Positions 7,306 to 13,918 of a DNA stretch of 14,417 bases are shown here, piece after piece (positions within the stretch are counted from its first letter, which is position 1; each line of letters opens with the position of its first letter). A model generated the notes under the pieces. That model was given only the letters and a program-made list of their open reading frames with translations, was not told where the DNA came from and searched no databases. The position numbers and the translations under genes were made by a program. Origin of the DNA: Candidatus Omnitrophota bacterium (lineage in GTDB: Bacteria > Omnitrophota > Omnitrophia > Omnitrophales > Danuiimicrobiaceae); assembly GCA_016206945.1 (NCBI GenBank), contig JACQQP010000079.1, positions 1-14,417 on the forward strand, in the 5' to 3' direction.

Positions 7306-9791
7306 GCGAGACGGCCATTCCAAAGGAGGGAGGAGTCGAATTTAGAATCCTCGTTCAAAAAGGTCCTGTAACTCCACCGCCCGCGGGAATGAGAAAACTC
7401 GACCGCTCCGGTTTCTTCCAAGAAAAGAACGGTCGAGTGAGTCAAAAATCTGAGGTATTCGCGAAACTCACTTATTCCGTGGTGCTGGTTTAAAACGACG
7501 TATTCCGGCGATATCTTCTTTAGAAATAACCGTTCACTTGGAGACATTTCAAATTCATGATGCGGAAGGAACACAATTTCATAATTGAAGGGGCCGGCCC
7601 GAGCTAGAGCATCAAAAGCGGTGGCATCGCTTGAGGTAACAAAAAGAATTTTCCTTGGTCCGTCGCTTATGCCGATCGCATGGATCCTGCCATGGGACGA
7701 CGCCAAAATGTCGATATAAATGTGGCCGCTCGATCCAAACTGAATCTGCTCACCTTTCGAAAGAGGCGAAATTTTGGATCTGCGAAGCCTTCCCGTTTCC
7801 ACATACTTCGACCAGTTGAGGCTCTTACGAGATCCTTCTGGAATCCAAAGGGCTCGGAATGGCACATGATGGATAAACGTTCGAAAACCACCGGCACGTT
7901 TTCCGTCCAGCGCCGTCATCAAAATGCTATCAATTTTTTGAATCCCTGAACCCATGAAAAAGGGGCGCAAAATCCAGTAGGCTTGATCCGAGGGGAAATG
8001 ACTGCCGGTATTAATCAAACAGTTTCCGCCATTCGAAAATGAAACAAAGGACGCTTCCGCTTTTCCCACATCAAATAGAACCAAACGTGAAGATGGCGGT
8101 GATGAAGTCGCTAAAAAACTGACTGCAAGAATTCCGATGCCGGCAATCAAGCCTGTGCGAACCCAAGTTGGCACAGCCCGCTTGGAAAGGATCAACCACG
8201 CAACGAGAAAACCATAGTAAAAAAAGAAAAAGAAAAGCTTGGGACGAGGAAGATAAAAGTACCCAATCGGGACTTTGGAGAACCAATCAATCAGCCAAAG
8301 CTCTGCTCGGAAAAAAAGGAGAGGAACGAAGGCAAGCCCGCTGGCCAAAGGCGAAAAAACTAAATCGATGAGAAGAAGGACAAGCGCGGCGGCAATCGCC
8401 ATCGTGCACATGGGAATCGCCACAAGATTGGCGAGAAAACCGATCAGTGAAAATAAATTAAAATACCAGAGAAGCAATGGAAACATCCCGATCGTCACGG
8501 TCAAAGAGGAGAGGAAGGTTTGCACAATAGAATGACGCAGTGCGGCCCAAAACCGCCTGAGGCGCGTGGCGGGCGCTTGACGCCGAGCGATGAGAAAAGA
8601 ATCGATTTCTTCTCCTGCGCTCCCGAAACCGAGCGTTTTTTGAAGACGCGGCAAAATAAAAATGAGGGAGGCCATGGCCACAAAGGACAACTGAAACGAA
8701 GCGAGGAATAACGATCGAGGATTCCAGACCAAGAGGGCAAAAAAGGCAAAGAAAAAAGCGCTTTTCAAATTTCGTTCCTGGCCGAGCAAAAAGCCCAACA
8801 GAATGACAATTCCCATAATCCCTGCTCGAAGGACAGGCAGATTAGCTCCCGCCAAGACGGTATAAATCGCGATAAAAGAAATGGTGAGCAATAAATTGAC
8901 GCTCCTTGATTTTGAAAGAAGCCGCGTCAAAAAATAAAAAAGACCGCCCACCAATGAAATGTTAAGACCGCTGATCGCCAAAAGATGAGCCGTGCCCGTC
9001 TTAATAAATGCGTCTTGTATTTCATCTGGAATTCCCCTCTTAAAACCTAAAATGAGCGCGTTGGCGAGTTCCCGATGAGGAAACGGAAATAAAAGTGCCA
9101 GTCTCCCTCTAAGAAAATCTCGAAATCGGTTCGCTGCCAAAAGAAACTGGTTTGCACTTCCCTCCCACTGACGAACGACCGAAAACCGGCCCACACCGCG
9201 AAAGATTCTCGAAATTCCATTTTGCGCCAGGTAAGCCCGATAATCAAACGTATGGAAATTGCGGCTTGTCTGCGGGACTTCAAGCATACCCTTGAGTCTT
9301 AAACGATCCCCATAACGAATCACACGGCCAGGATTGTGAAGAAACACTTGAACCTTTCCAGAGACGTCCTGAACAATCCCTTTTCGGAAAAAACTATGAC
9401 TTTCAAGAACAAACGAAACGGTCTCTTTCTTTCCTTTGAGGCGAGTTTCGGGAAGCGTCATCACGGTTCCCTCAAGCACGAGCCTTCCCTGAGGAGCAAC
9501 GAGTGAAATATCCTGTTCCGAAATGGTTTGACCATTCGTGCCAAAAAGAATGCCCGTCGCGAAAAAAACTAAAATAATCAAAAGAATAAAAGAGGGCTTA
9601 TGGGCAAGAAAAACTGAGACCGCCAAAATAAAGCAGGCGAACACAACCACCACAAAAAAAGAAAATGAAGCTAAATCCGCCGCCCAAATGCCAAGGGCAA
9701 AGGCGATCGAGATGAAAAAAATCGGTGGGATGGCGAGCCAACGCCTTTCTCCCTCATGAACCGAAACGCTTAGAGGAGATGAGCTCGACAT
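7299..9791 (-). CDS. comEC: ComEC/Rec2-family DNA uptake channel with a degenerate metallo-beta-lactamase-like domain
   Basis: ComEC moves single-stranded DNA across the inner membrane during natural transformation. The 830-aa protein has three membrane segments at about 20-85. A DUF4131/OB-like periplasmic part follows at about 90-215, including TFDYRAYLAQNGI (181-193). The Competence domain spans about 235-540 with ANALILGFKRGIPDEIQDAF and GTAHLLAISGLNISL (266-280). This differs slightly from the more usual HLLAISGLHV. The C-terminal domain at about 568-805 follows the ComEC beta-lactamase fold, but LDVGQGDA is replaced by FDVGKAEAS (573-581). The HxHxDH metal site is replaced by MTALDGKRAGG (625-635). 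FLPHHEF (741-747) remains of the later His-containing motif. The gene starts 156 bp after the GspB-like gene. I saw no convincing promoter or Shine-Dalgarno sequence in that gap, so the exact start is uncertain. Confidence 0.9.
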   Translation of the reverse strand: MSSSSPLSVSVHEGERRWLAIPPIFFISIAFALGIWAADLASFSFFVVVVFACFILAVSVFLAHKPSFILLIILVFFATGILFGTNGQTISEQDISLVAPQGRLVLEGTVMTLPETRLKGKKETVSFVLESHSFFRKGIVQDVSGKVQVFLHNPGRVIRYGDRLRLKGMLEVPQTSRNFHTFDYRAYLAQNGISRIFRGVGRFSVVRQWEGSANQFLLAANRFRDFLRGRLALLFPFPHRELANALILGFKRGIPDEIQDAFIKTGTAHLLAISGLNISLVGGLFYFLTRLLSKSRSVNLLLTISFIAIYTVLAGANLPVLRAGIMGIVILLGFLLGQERNLKSAFFFAFFALLVWNPRSLFLASFQLSFVAMASLIFILPRLQKTLGFGSAGEEIDSFLIARRQAPATRLRRFWAALRHSIVQTFLSSLTVTIGMFPLLLWYFNLFSLIGFLANLVAIPMCTMAIAAALVLLLIDLVFSPLASGLAFVPLLFFRAELWLIDWFSKVPIGYFYLPRPKLFFFFFYYGFLVAWLILSKRAVPTWVRTGLIAGIGILAVSFLATSSPPSSRLVLFDVGKAEASFVSFSNGGNCLINTGSHFPSDQAYWILRPFFMGSGIQKIDSILMTALDGKRAGGFRTFIHHVPFRALWIPEGSRKSLNWSKYVETGRLRRSKISPLSKGEQIQFGSSGHIYIDILASSHGRIHAIGISDGPRKILFVTSSDATAFDALARAGPFNYEIVFLPHHEFEMSPSERLFLKKISPEYVVLNQHHGISEFREYLRFLTHSTVLFLEETGAVEFSHSRGRWSYRTFLNEDSKFDSSLLWNGRLAS

Positions 9792-9947
9792 AGGAATAAT
9801 GATCCGTTTTCTTCTTCAAGTAACTTAAAGAAACGCATAGTAACAAAGCGAAAGCAAAGATGAGGATCACCCTGTTCTGATAATAAAAAGTCTTATGCAC
9901 GATGAAGTTTTAGGCGGGAGGAAAGGAATGGCGTGGAAAACTGCGAC

Positions 9948-10538
9948 TTAAGATAAAATTTTAAGCTTGATTTCTCCTGACCGCGTTTCGAGCACTACTT
10001 CACGGTCCAATATCTGTATGACATGCGCTCCGTCAATCGAATCGCCTTCTTGAACAATCGCACCATTAACGATCGCGTACCGCTCCCCGCCGGTTGAAGA
10101 AATGCCCGACAAGGCGAAGGGAAAGTCCGTGCGCGGCTCGCCCAGAGGGTGCGAGGGCTTTGGCGCGCTTTTCCCCGGAACATTCCAAATCTGAAGCGGA
10201 TTCCAAATCACGAGGGCATTTTTACCAATAATGGGCCATCGCGCAAGAAAAAAGAAGAGAAAAGCACATAAGAATACAGCCGCCACCAAAAGTGCGGCGC
10301 TTTGGGCCTCGGAGAGGAACAACCATCGGGATGCACGAGGAGCTGCTTCCCTCGCGTTCACAAAAGCAGCTTTCCCCTCCGTTTCTTTTTCCTCGCGGGC
10401 GGCTTGTTCCAAAAACGATTCAACCGCTTTCTCTTCTTCTGCTAAGATCGCCGCCGCCTCTCCGGAAGCATGTTTTTCCTTCCCCTTCAGTTCGCGTTCG
10501 CGTTCCGCTTTTTTTAACGCATCCGTGATGATACTCAA
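9948..10538 (-). CDS. GspB-like protein (type II secretion/pilus assembly accessory)
   Basis: The 196-aa protein begins MSIITDALKKAERERE, a start shared by GspB-type proteins. A charged Glu/Lys/Ala-rich cytoplasmic region follows (about 10-75), then one membrane span (about 79-100, AALLVAAVFLCAFLFFFLA). A periplasmic Pro-rich linker leads to a C-terminal T2SB-like domain (about 139-195): FALSGISS, YAIVNGAIVQEGDSIDGAHV, REVVLETRSGEIKLKIL. GspB works with GspA to get secretins into or across the peptidoglycan. I chose the TTG start at 10538, which has GGTGGGG upstream and lies 4 nt after the exeA-like stop. A longer frame upstream to 10622 overlaps the neighbour and has an unrelated Arg/Trp-rich sequence. 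TTG as start is an inference. Confidence 0.8.
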   Translation of the reverse strand: MSIITDALKKAERERELKGKEKHASGEAAAILAEEEKAVESFLEQAAREEKETEGKAAFVNAREAAPRASRWLFLSEAQSAALLVAAVFLCAFLFFFLARWPIIGKNALVIWNPLQIWNVPGKSAPKPSHPLGEPRTDFPFALSGISSTGGERYAIVNGAIVQEGDSIDGAHVIQILDREVVLETRSGEIKLKILS

Positions 10539-10542
10539 TCGA

Positions 10543-11364
10543 TCACCCCACCGTAATCCCTTCGGATTCACAAAACGCTTCTTCAGCCAATTTTTCATCC
10601 ACCTGCCGCAAATTGCGCGCATAAGCAGCCAAAAGAGAAATATCGCAAAGTTTGTTGATCAGGCGCGGAACGCCTTGGGAGCGTTCATAAACATAGTCGA
10701 CCGCCTCCACCAGAAAGGGGCTTAGTCCTTCGGGCAAACCTGCCACCCGAAGGCGATGAAGAATGTATTCCTCCGTCTCGTGGCGGTCAAGCGCAGTTAA
10801 ATGAAACCGAATGGCGATTCTTTGCCTCAGCTGCGCGAGCGTCGGATCATCCAGAGTTTCTCTCAGTTCAGGCTGGCCTACCAACACAATTTGAATCAGC
10901 TTTTCACGATAGGTCTCCAAATTAGAAAGCAGTCGGACTTGCTCCAACGTCTTCGGCGTTAAATCCTGAGCTTCATCGATAATGAGAACCGTATTAAATC
11001 CCTTGTGAAATTGCTCCAGGAGAAAACGATTAAGGCCGTCGAAACATTCCTTTTTGTTCCGGGCTTTCAGGAAAATACCAAAATCTTCAGCAATGGTGCG
11101 CAGCAAATGGAGTTCAGAAAGTCGTGGATTCAATATCAGTGCAGTATGGGTTTGAGTGTCTTTCAATTTATCCAAAACGGCTCGGCACAGCGTCGTCTTT
11201 CCCGCCCCGATTTCACCCGTAATTTGGATGAACCCTCTTCTCGATTCGATCCCGTAAAGGAGGCAGGAAAAAGCGTCGAGGTGTTTGGGGCTGAAGAAAA
11301 TAAATTTCGGGTCAGGCGTCACATTAAAGGGCGCTTCTTTCAACCCAAAATATTCTTCGTACAT
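10543..11364 (-). CDS. ExeA/GspA-like AAA ATPase without membrane or peptidoglycan-binding part
   Basis: The 273-aa ATPase opens with the family signature MYEEYFGLKEAPFNVTPDPKF. It has Walker A GEIGAGKTT (50-58), Walker B VLIIDEAQ (126-133), a sensor-1-like strand IVLVGQPELR (159-168), a probable Arg finger in QLRQRI (178-183), and a C-terminal winged/lid helix region containing GVPRLINKLCDISLLAAY. Classical ExeA/GspA proteins are about 500-550 aa, with a membrane span and a periplasmic peptidoglycan-binding domain, both missing here. Similar short ATPases accompany exosortase/PEP-CTERM, type IV pilus and secretion loci. The neighbour downstream is GspB-like, so the pair probably acts in secretin or pilus assembly. 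A strong promoter is at 11459-11487. The ATG lacks a Shine-Dalgarno sequence. Confidence 0.88.
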   Translation of the reverse strand: MYEEYFGLKEAPFNVTPDPKFIFFSPKHLDAFSCLLYGIESRRGFIQITGEIGAGKTTLCRAVLDKLKDTQTHTALILNPRLSELHLLRTIAEDFGIFLKARNKKECFDGLNRFLLEQFHKGFNTVLIIDEAQDLTPKTLEQVRLLSNLETYREKLIQIVLVGQPELRETLDDPTLAQLRQRIAIRFHLTALDRHETEEYILHRLRVAGLPEGLSPFLVEAVDYVYERSQGVPRLINKLCDISLLAAYARNLRQVDEKLAEEAFCESEGITVG

Positions 11365-11396
11365 AAGGATATGAGGTTGGGGTTAGCAATTTGATT

Positions 11397-11460
11397 ATCC
11401 CACCACCTATCTTTGGCCACAAGGCCAATGCGCTTTCGGCGCATAGATAGGTGGTGGGAT
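11397..11460. repeat. Three-way-junction palindromic element in the exeA-like leader
   Basis: A perfect 16-bp outer stem (ATCCCACCACCTATCT at 11397-11412, AGATAGGTGGTGGGAT at 11445-11460) encloses two hairpins placed back to back. These are TTGGCC (11413-11418) with GGCCAA (11423-11428), and TGCGC (11429-11433) with GCGCA (11439-11443). Nearly all 64 bases are paired. The right end runs into the -10 box of the minus-strand promoter, so the predicted transcript would begin inside the element. Confidence 0.85.
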
Positions 11461-11487
11461 TATACTGAAATAGTCTTTGCTTGACAA
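11459..11487 (-). promoter_or_regulatory. Sigma70-type promoter for the exeA-like/gspB-like pair
   Basis: Read on the minus strand, a TTGTCA -35 box (11482-11487) lies 17 bp before a perfect TATAAT -10 box (11459-11464). The start site would fall near 11452, giving a leader of about 88 nt that contains most of the three-way palindromic element. Confidence 0.7.
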
Positions 11488-11513
11488 CAAGCATTCTCTC
11501 TTGAACCTTTACG

Positions 11514-11637
11514 CTAGTGGTTCGACTTCCGCCACAAATCTCCGCCAGAGACGGATCCGTCCGCTTGCTGGCGGATTGGCGGTTCGCTCACCACAGTGCT
11601 GAGCGAACATACAAAATCAAGTGAGTCGAAGCACTAG
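11514..11637. repeat. 124-bp nested inverted-repeat element overlapping the 3' end of the beta-galactosidase gene
   Basis: The terminal arms CTAGTGGTTCGACT (11514-11527) and AGTCGAAGCACTAG (11624-11637) pair at 13 of 14 positions. Inside are CCGCCA/TGGCGG (11529-11534 with 11577-11582), TCCGCCAG/CTGGCGGA (11541-11548 with 11568-11575), and the palindrome GACGGATCCGTC (11550-11561). A separate stem GTTCGCTCA/TGAGCGAAC joins 11582-11590 with 11600-11608. The stop codon of the galactosidase (11634-11636) lies inside the right arm. On the minus strand it could act as a strong RNA structure after the gene, but there is no T-run. Confidence 0.8.
11529..11582 (+). repeat. Dispersed repeat module, copy 2
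   Basis: This is a near copy of 1555-1610: it starts CCGCCACA, then TCCGCCA, the palindromic GACGGATCCGTCCG, then CTGGCGGA and GGCGG at the end. The differences are a few substitutions and short indels in the loops, while the stem sequences are kept. Confidence 0.7.
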
Positions 11638-13682
11638 AGAAGCTTAATTTCAAAAATACTACCATCTTTGCGGGGCATTTCCGAACTGAAAGAGGCTCGC
11701 CCGCGTCGATAGGGATAAGTTTCGTATGATCCGTTAAACAAATTGGTGACGCGAAAACGTTTAAATTTCTTCCCCGGGATCACGAGTGAGACCGTCGCGC
11801 TCTTATCCTCACGGCCATTATTCACTGCCACGACATAATACTGATCTCCACGGTTGAAGAGCGCTGTCTTAACATCCTTCGTAAGTGAATTTGAATAGAA
11901 CGGAATGCCAAAAAAACGGAGAATCTCAAGGAGCAAATCTTTGGTTGGCTCAACTCCTAAATGGAGAATTTTGCCTTTTCCAAGCGACTTCAAGTATCCA
12001 ATGGTATGAACGCCATAATTGTCAAAAGAGGCGCGAATGGGTCTGCCGGAACATTGGCGGAAACTATAAACGGAACTTACCATCTCGACCTCATACCCTT
12101 TTTCAAAGGAAAGCATAAAACGTTTTCGAAACTCAAACAAAATCTGATTGGGATCATGAAAGCCCAAGACGTTACATGGCTCAAAGTTATCGTCTTTCCG
12201 CGGATAATTCCTGAAAGCAACTAGAATGCCGCCGCTCGCTACATAATTCCGCAAGTGCTCATGCGCTTTGCGGCTCAGCCACTGATTCCCCGAATAAAAG
12301 ACAATCCGCTTCTTAGGCGGCGCTATCCGGGGATCGAAAAGATCATAATCAATGTCCGCTTCGTAAAGAGAGGTGAGGATCAAACTGTCTGGGGTTAGGG
12401 TGCGGGCTGCATATTGAAGGGGATTGAGCGTGACGGCAATGTCTGTCAATTTACTCAGGAGATAAGGTTTGAGCGTTTGATAAGCACCCACCAATCCTTT
12501 AAACACTTCATAGAGTTCGTCGCGTCTCCTTCCCCATTCATTAATGGGTGACATGTACCAATTGTCCCGGTTGACCAGCATATACCAATTCCATCCTACT
12601 GCTCCTCCAAGCAGCGCGGTCAAGGTAATAAGTCGATAATGGTTCGGTGTTAAAACGCCTGATTCATAATGACGGGCATGCCAAACGCCTGAAGCGAACT
12701 CGGCAATATAGGAAACATGGGACAAGCTGGTTAAGAACCGAACCTTGTCGATTAACTTCCGCTGTTCATGTTCATCTTCCATCAACTCGTTAGAGGGATA
12801 AAGGTCGATCCCAACTAAATCACAGGCACTTTGCATCTTTGCCCAATCATGAGCATAGAAAAATGGGTACAAATTGAGATAAATGGGAACGTCGATCCCC
12901 AGTTTTCGGTACACATGGACACACCATCTGGCACACAGATAGGCGTAATGGTACTTAAATTCAAAGTAATCCAGATTCCGCTTGAGTTCTCGATCTCCTT
13001 TTAAAGGAAGACCCCTTTCATCCTTAAGCATACAGGCAATGAAAGGTCCGGCTTCTTCAAAATCTCGATATTCGGCAGCCCAAGCTCGGTTTAATTCGTG
13101 AACATTGTTTCGATACTTTTCGCGCAGGAAATCCTGAAAGAGACCCGGTTTCCCGTTCAAGCCGTATTGATGGCCGAAGACGTCCGGCCACGGATCAATT
13201 TCGTTATCCGCTTGAAGCAACACGATATGGCCCGATTTGCGGGAGGCAAGGTAAGGTTTGATCACGGCGCATACTTTCCTTAAATATACTTCCGCATATT
13301 CCAAAAACTTGGGATGAAGACGGTGATACTTATAAGCGTAAGAGGGAATACCATCATTTGGCCACTCACTATAAATATAAGGACCCGGCCGTATCAGGAG
13401 CCAGAATCCTTCACGGCGTGTGAGTTCCAAAAAACCCTTCAGATTATGCGTCTCGTCTGTTTCTCCTGTAAAATCAAAATGTCCCCGCCTCACCTCGTGA
13501 TAGTCCCACGGGACGTAGGTAGAAACCACCTTAAGCCCCATTTGACGTACTTCCTCAAGAATGACTTTCCAATAACGGGGATTCAATCGCCAGTAATGAA
13601 CTTCGCCGCTAATGAGCGGAACCTTGGCGTTTCCCACATGCACTTGATTTTGCTTAATCTGAACTTTGCGGAGGAGTTTCAT
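11634..13682 (-). CDS. Putative beta-galactosidase, glycoside hydrolase family 35-like (clan GH-A)
   Basis: This is a predicted retaining glycosidase acting on terminal beta-galactosides. The 682-aa protein starts with a TIM barrel: LISGEVHYWRL (23-33), STYVPWDYHEVRRGHFDFTG (54-73) and IRPGPYIYSEWPNDGIPSY (97-115), all typical of GH35. The probable acid/base is Glu161 in LLQADNEIDPW, and the probable nucleophile is Glu328 in YIAEFASGVWH. The part after about 440 holds a Rossmann/trimerisation-like segment as in GH42 enzymes (HEHLRNYVASGGILVAF) and a beta-rich end. No signal peptide is seen, so the enzyme is predicted to be cytoplasmic. The ATG has a very strong ribosome binding site, GGAGG 7 nt upstream. 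Codon content looks like the neighbours. True substrate is uncertain. Confidence 0.85.
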   Translation of the reverse strand: MKLLRKVQIKQNQVHVGNAKVPLISGEVHYWRLNPRYWKVILEEVRQMGLKVVSTYVPWDYHEVRRGHFDFTGETDETHNLKGFLELTRREGFWLLIRPGPYIYSEWPNDGIPSYAYKYHRLHPKFLEYAEVYLRKVCAVIKPYLASRKSGHIVLLQADNEIDPWPDVFGHQYGLNGKPGLFQDFLREKYRNNVHELNRAWAAEYRDFEEAGPFIACMLKDERGLPLKGDRELKRNLDYFEFKYHYAYLCARWCVHVYRKLGIDVPIYLNLYPFFYAHDWAKMQSACDLVGIDLYPSNELMEDEHEQRKLIDKVRFLTSLSHVSYIAEFASGVWHARHYESGVLTPNHYRLITLTALLGGAVGWNWYMLVNRDNWYMSPINEWGRRRDELYEVFKGLVGAYQTLKPYLLSKLTDIAVTLNPLQYAARTLTPDSLILTSLYEADIDYDLFDPRIAPPKKRIVFYSGNQWLSRKAHEHLRNYVASGGILVAFRNYPRKDDNFEPCNVLGFHDPNQILFEFRKRFMLSFEKGYEVEMVSSVYSFRQCSGRPIRASFDNYGVHTIGYLKSLGKGKILHLGVEPTKDLLLEILRFFGIPFYSNSLTKDVKTALFNRGDQYYVVAVNNGREDKSATVSLVIPGKKFKRFRVTNLFNGSYETYPYRRGRASFSSEMPRKDGSIFEIKLL

Positions 13683-13694
13683 CCCATCACCTCC
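13681..13694 (-). promoter_or_regulatory. Ribosome binding site of the beta-galactosidase gene, complementary to the leuS end
   Basis: GGAGG (13690-13694 on the minus strand) lies 7 nt before the ATG at 13682. The stretch AGGTGATGGGAT, covering the ribosome binding site and the first two bases of the start codon (13681-13692), is an exact complement of ATCCCATCACCT, which the same strand carries at 13904-13915 at the leuS stop. A transcript reading through from leuS could therefore hide this site in a 12-bp helix. Confidence 0.6.
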
Positions 13695-13707
13695 GCAAAC
13701 AGAGTAC

Positions 13708-13786
13708 AGAGAACGGAGTACAGAGTACAGAAGATTACATCCCGTTCTTTTTTACTCTGTTCACTGTACTCTGTACTCTGTTCTCT
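13708..13786. repeat. GTACAGA-rich inverted repeat
   Basis: The arms at 13708-13730 and 13764-13786 are complementary at 22 of 23 positions. They are built from short direct repeats of the unit GAGTACA(GA), which recurs four times between 13701 and 13730 with slight changes and as its complement from 13754 on. The arms are joined by about 33 nt including a T-run (13747-13753). It lies between leuS and the galactosidase gene. Confidence 0.75.
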
Positions 13787-13803
13787 TCTTTCAGATGGGA
13801 TCA

Positions 13804-13918
13804 TCCCAATCACCTGTTTGTCTCGCCACGGTGTGGCGAGATCCTTTCTCAAAGGATCAAAGAGCGCGCGATAGTTAGAACTAAATGCGCGCTCTTTGCA
13901 AGCAGGTGATGGGATCAT
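13804..13918. repeat. Multi-hairpin (cloverleaf-like) palindromic element abutting the leuS stop
   Basis: The outer stem pairs 13804-13820 (TCCCAATCACCTGTTTG) with 13899-13914, with one bulge and one mismatch. It encloses three consecutive hairpins. The first is TCTCGCCA/TGGCGAGA (13821-13828 with 13834-13841). The second is GATCCTTT/AAAGGATC (13840-13847 with 13851-13858). The third is an 11-bp stem AAAGAGCGCGC/GCGCGCTCTTT (13859-13869 with 13887-13897). Almost no base between the hairpins is unpaired. The leuS stop codon (13915-13917) directly follows the outer arm. It is not a tRNA, since no T-loop or anticodon-arm consensus fits. Confidence 0.8.

Noticed and set aside
10539..10622. N-terminal extension of the GspB-like protein to an upstream start
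   Set aside because: It would overlap the exeA-like gene by about 80 nt and adds 28 residues unlike the family. The family start MSIITDALKKAE fits the TTG at 10538.
11340..11444. 34-residue minus-strand open frame starting MRRKRIGLVAKDRWW in the three-way element and overlapping the exeA-like start
   Set aside because: It has no Shine-Dalgarno sequence, most of it is the palindrome read as codons, and it ends out of frame inside the next gene. A leader peptide is possible but not supported.
13701..13786. Repeated short units resembling a small CRISPR array
   Set aside because: Units are only about 7-15 nt, are not separated by unique spacers of equal size, and appear in both orientations. 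No cas gene is present.
13679..13918. Minus-strand open frame across the leuS-galactosidase gap, containing TLYSVLCTL-like peptide
   Set aside because: It is a translation of the GTACAGA repeat and the hairpins and overlaps the galactosidase start. The peptide is typical of spurious calls in such repeats.
13804..13918. Cloverleaf-like fold considered as a tRNA or T-box leader
   Set aside because: No T-loop, anticodon-arm or CCA-end pattern fits, and no T-box consensus is seen. It lies downstream of leuS and not upstream.
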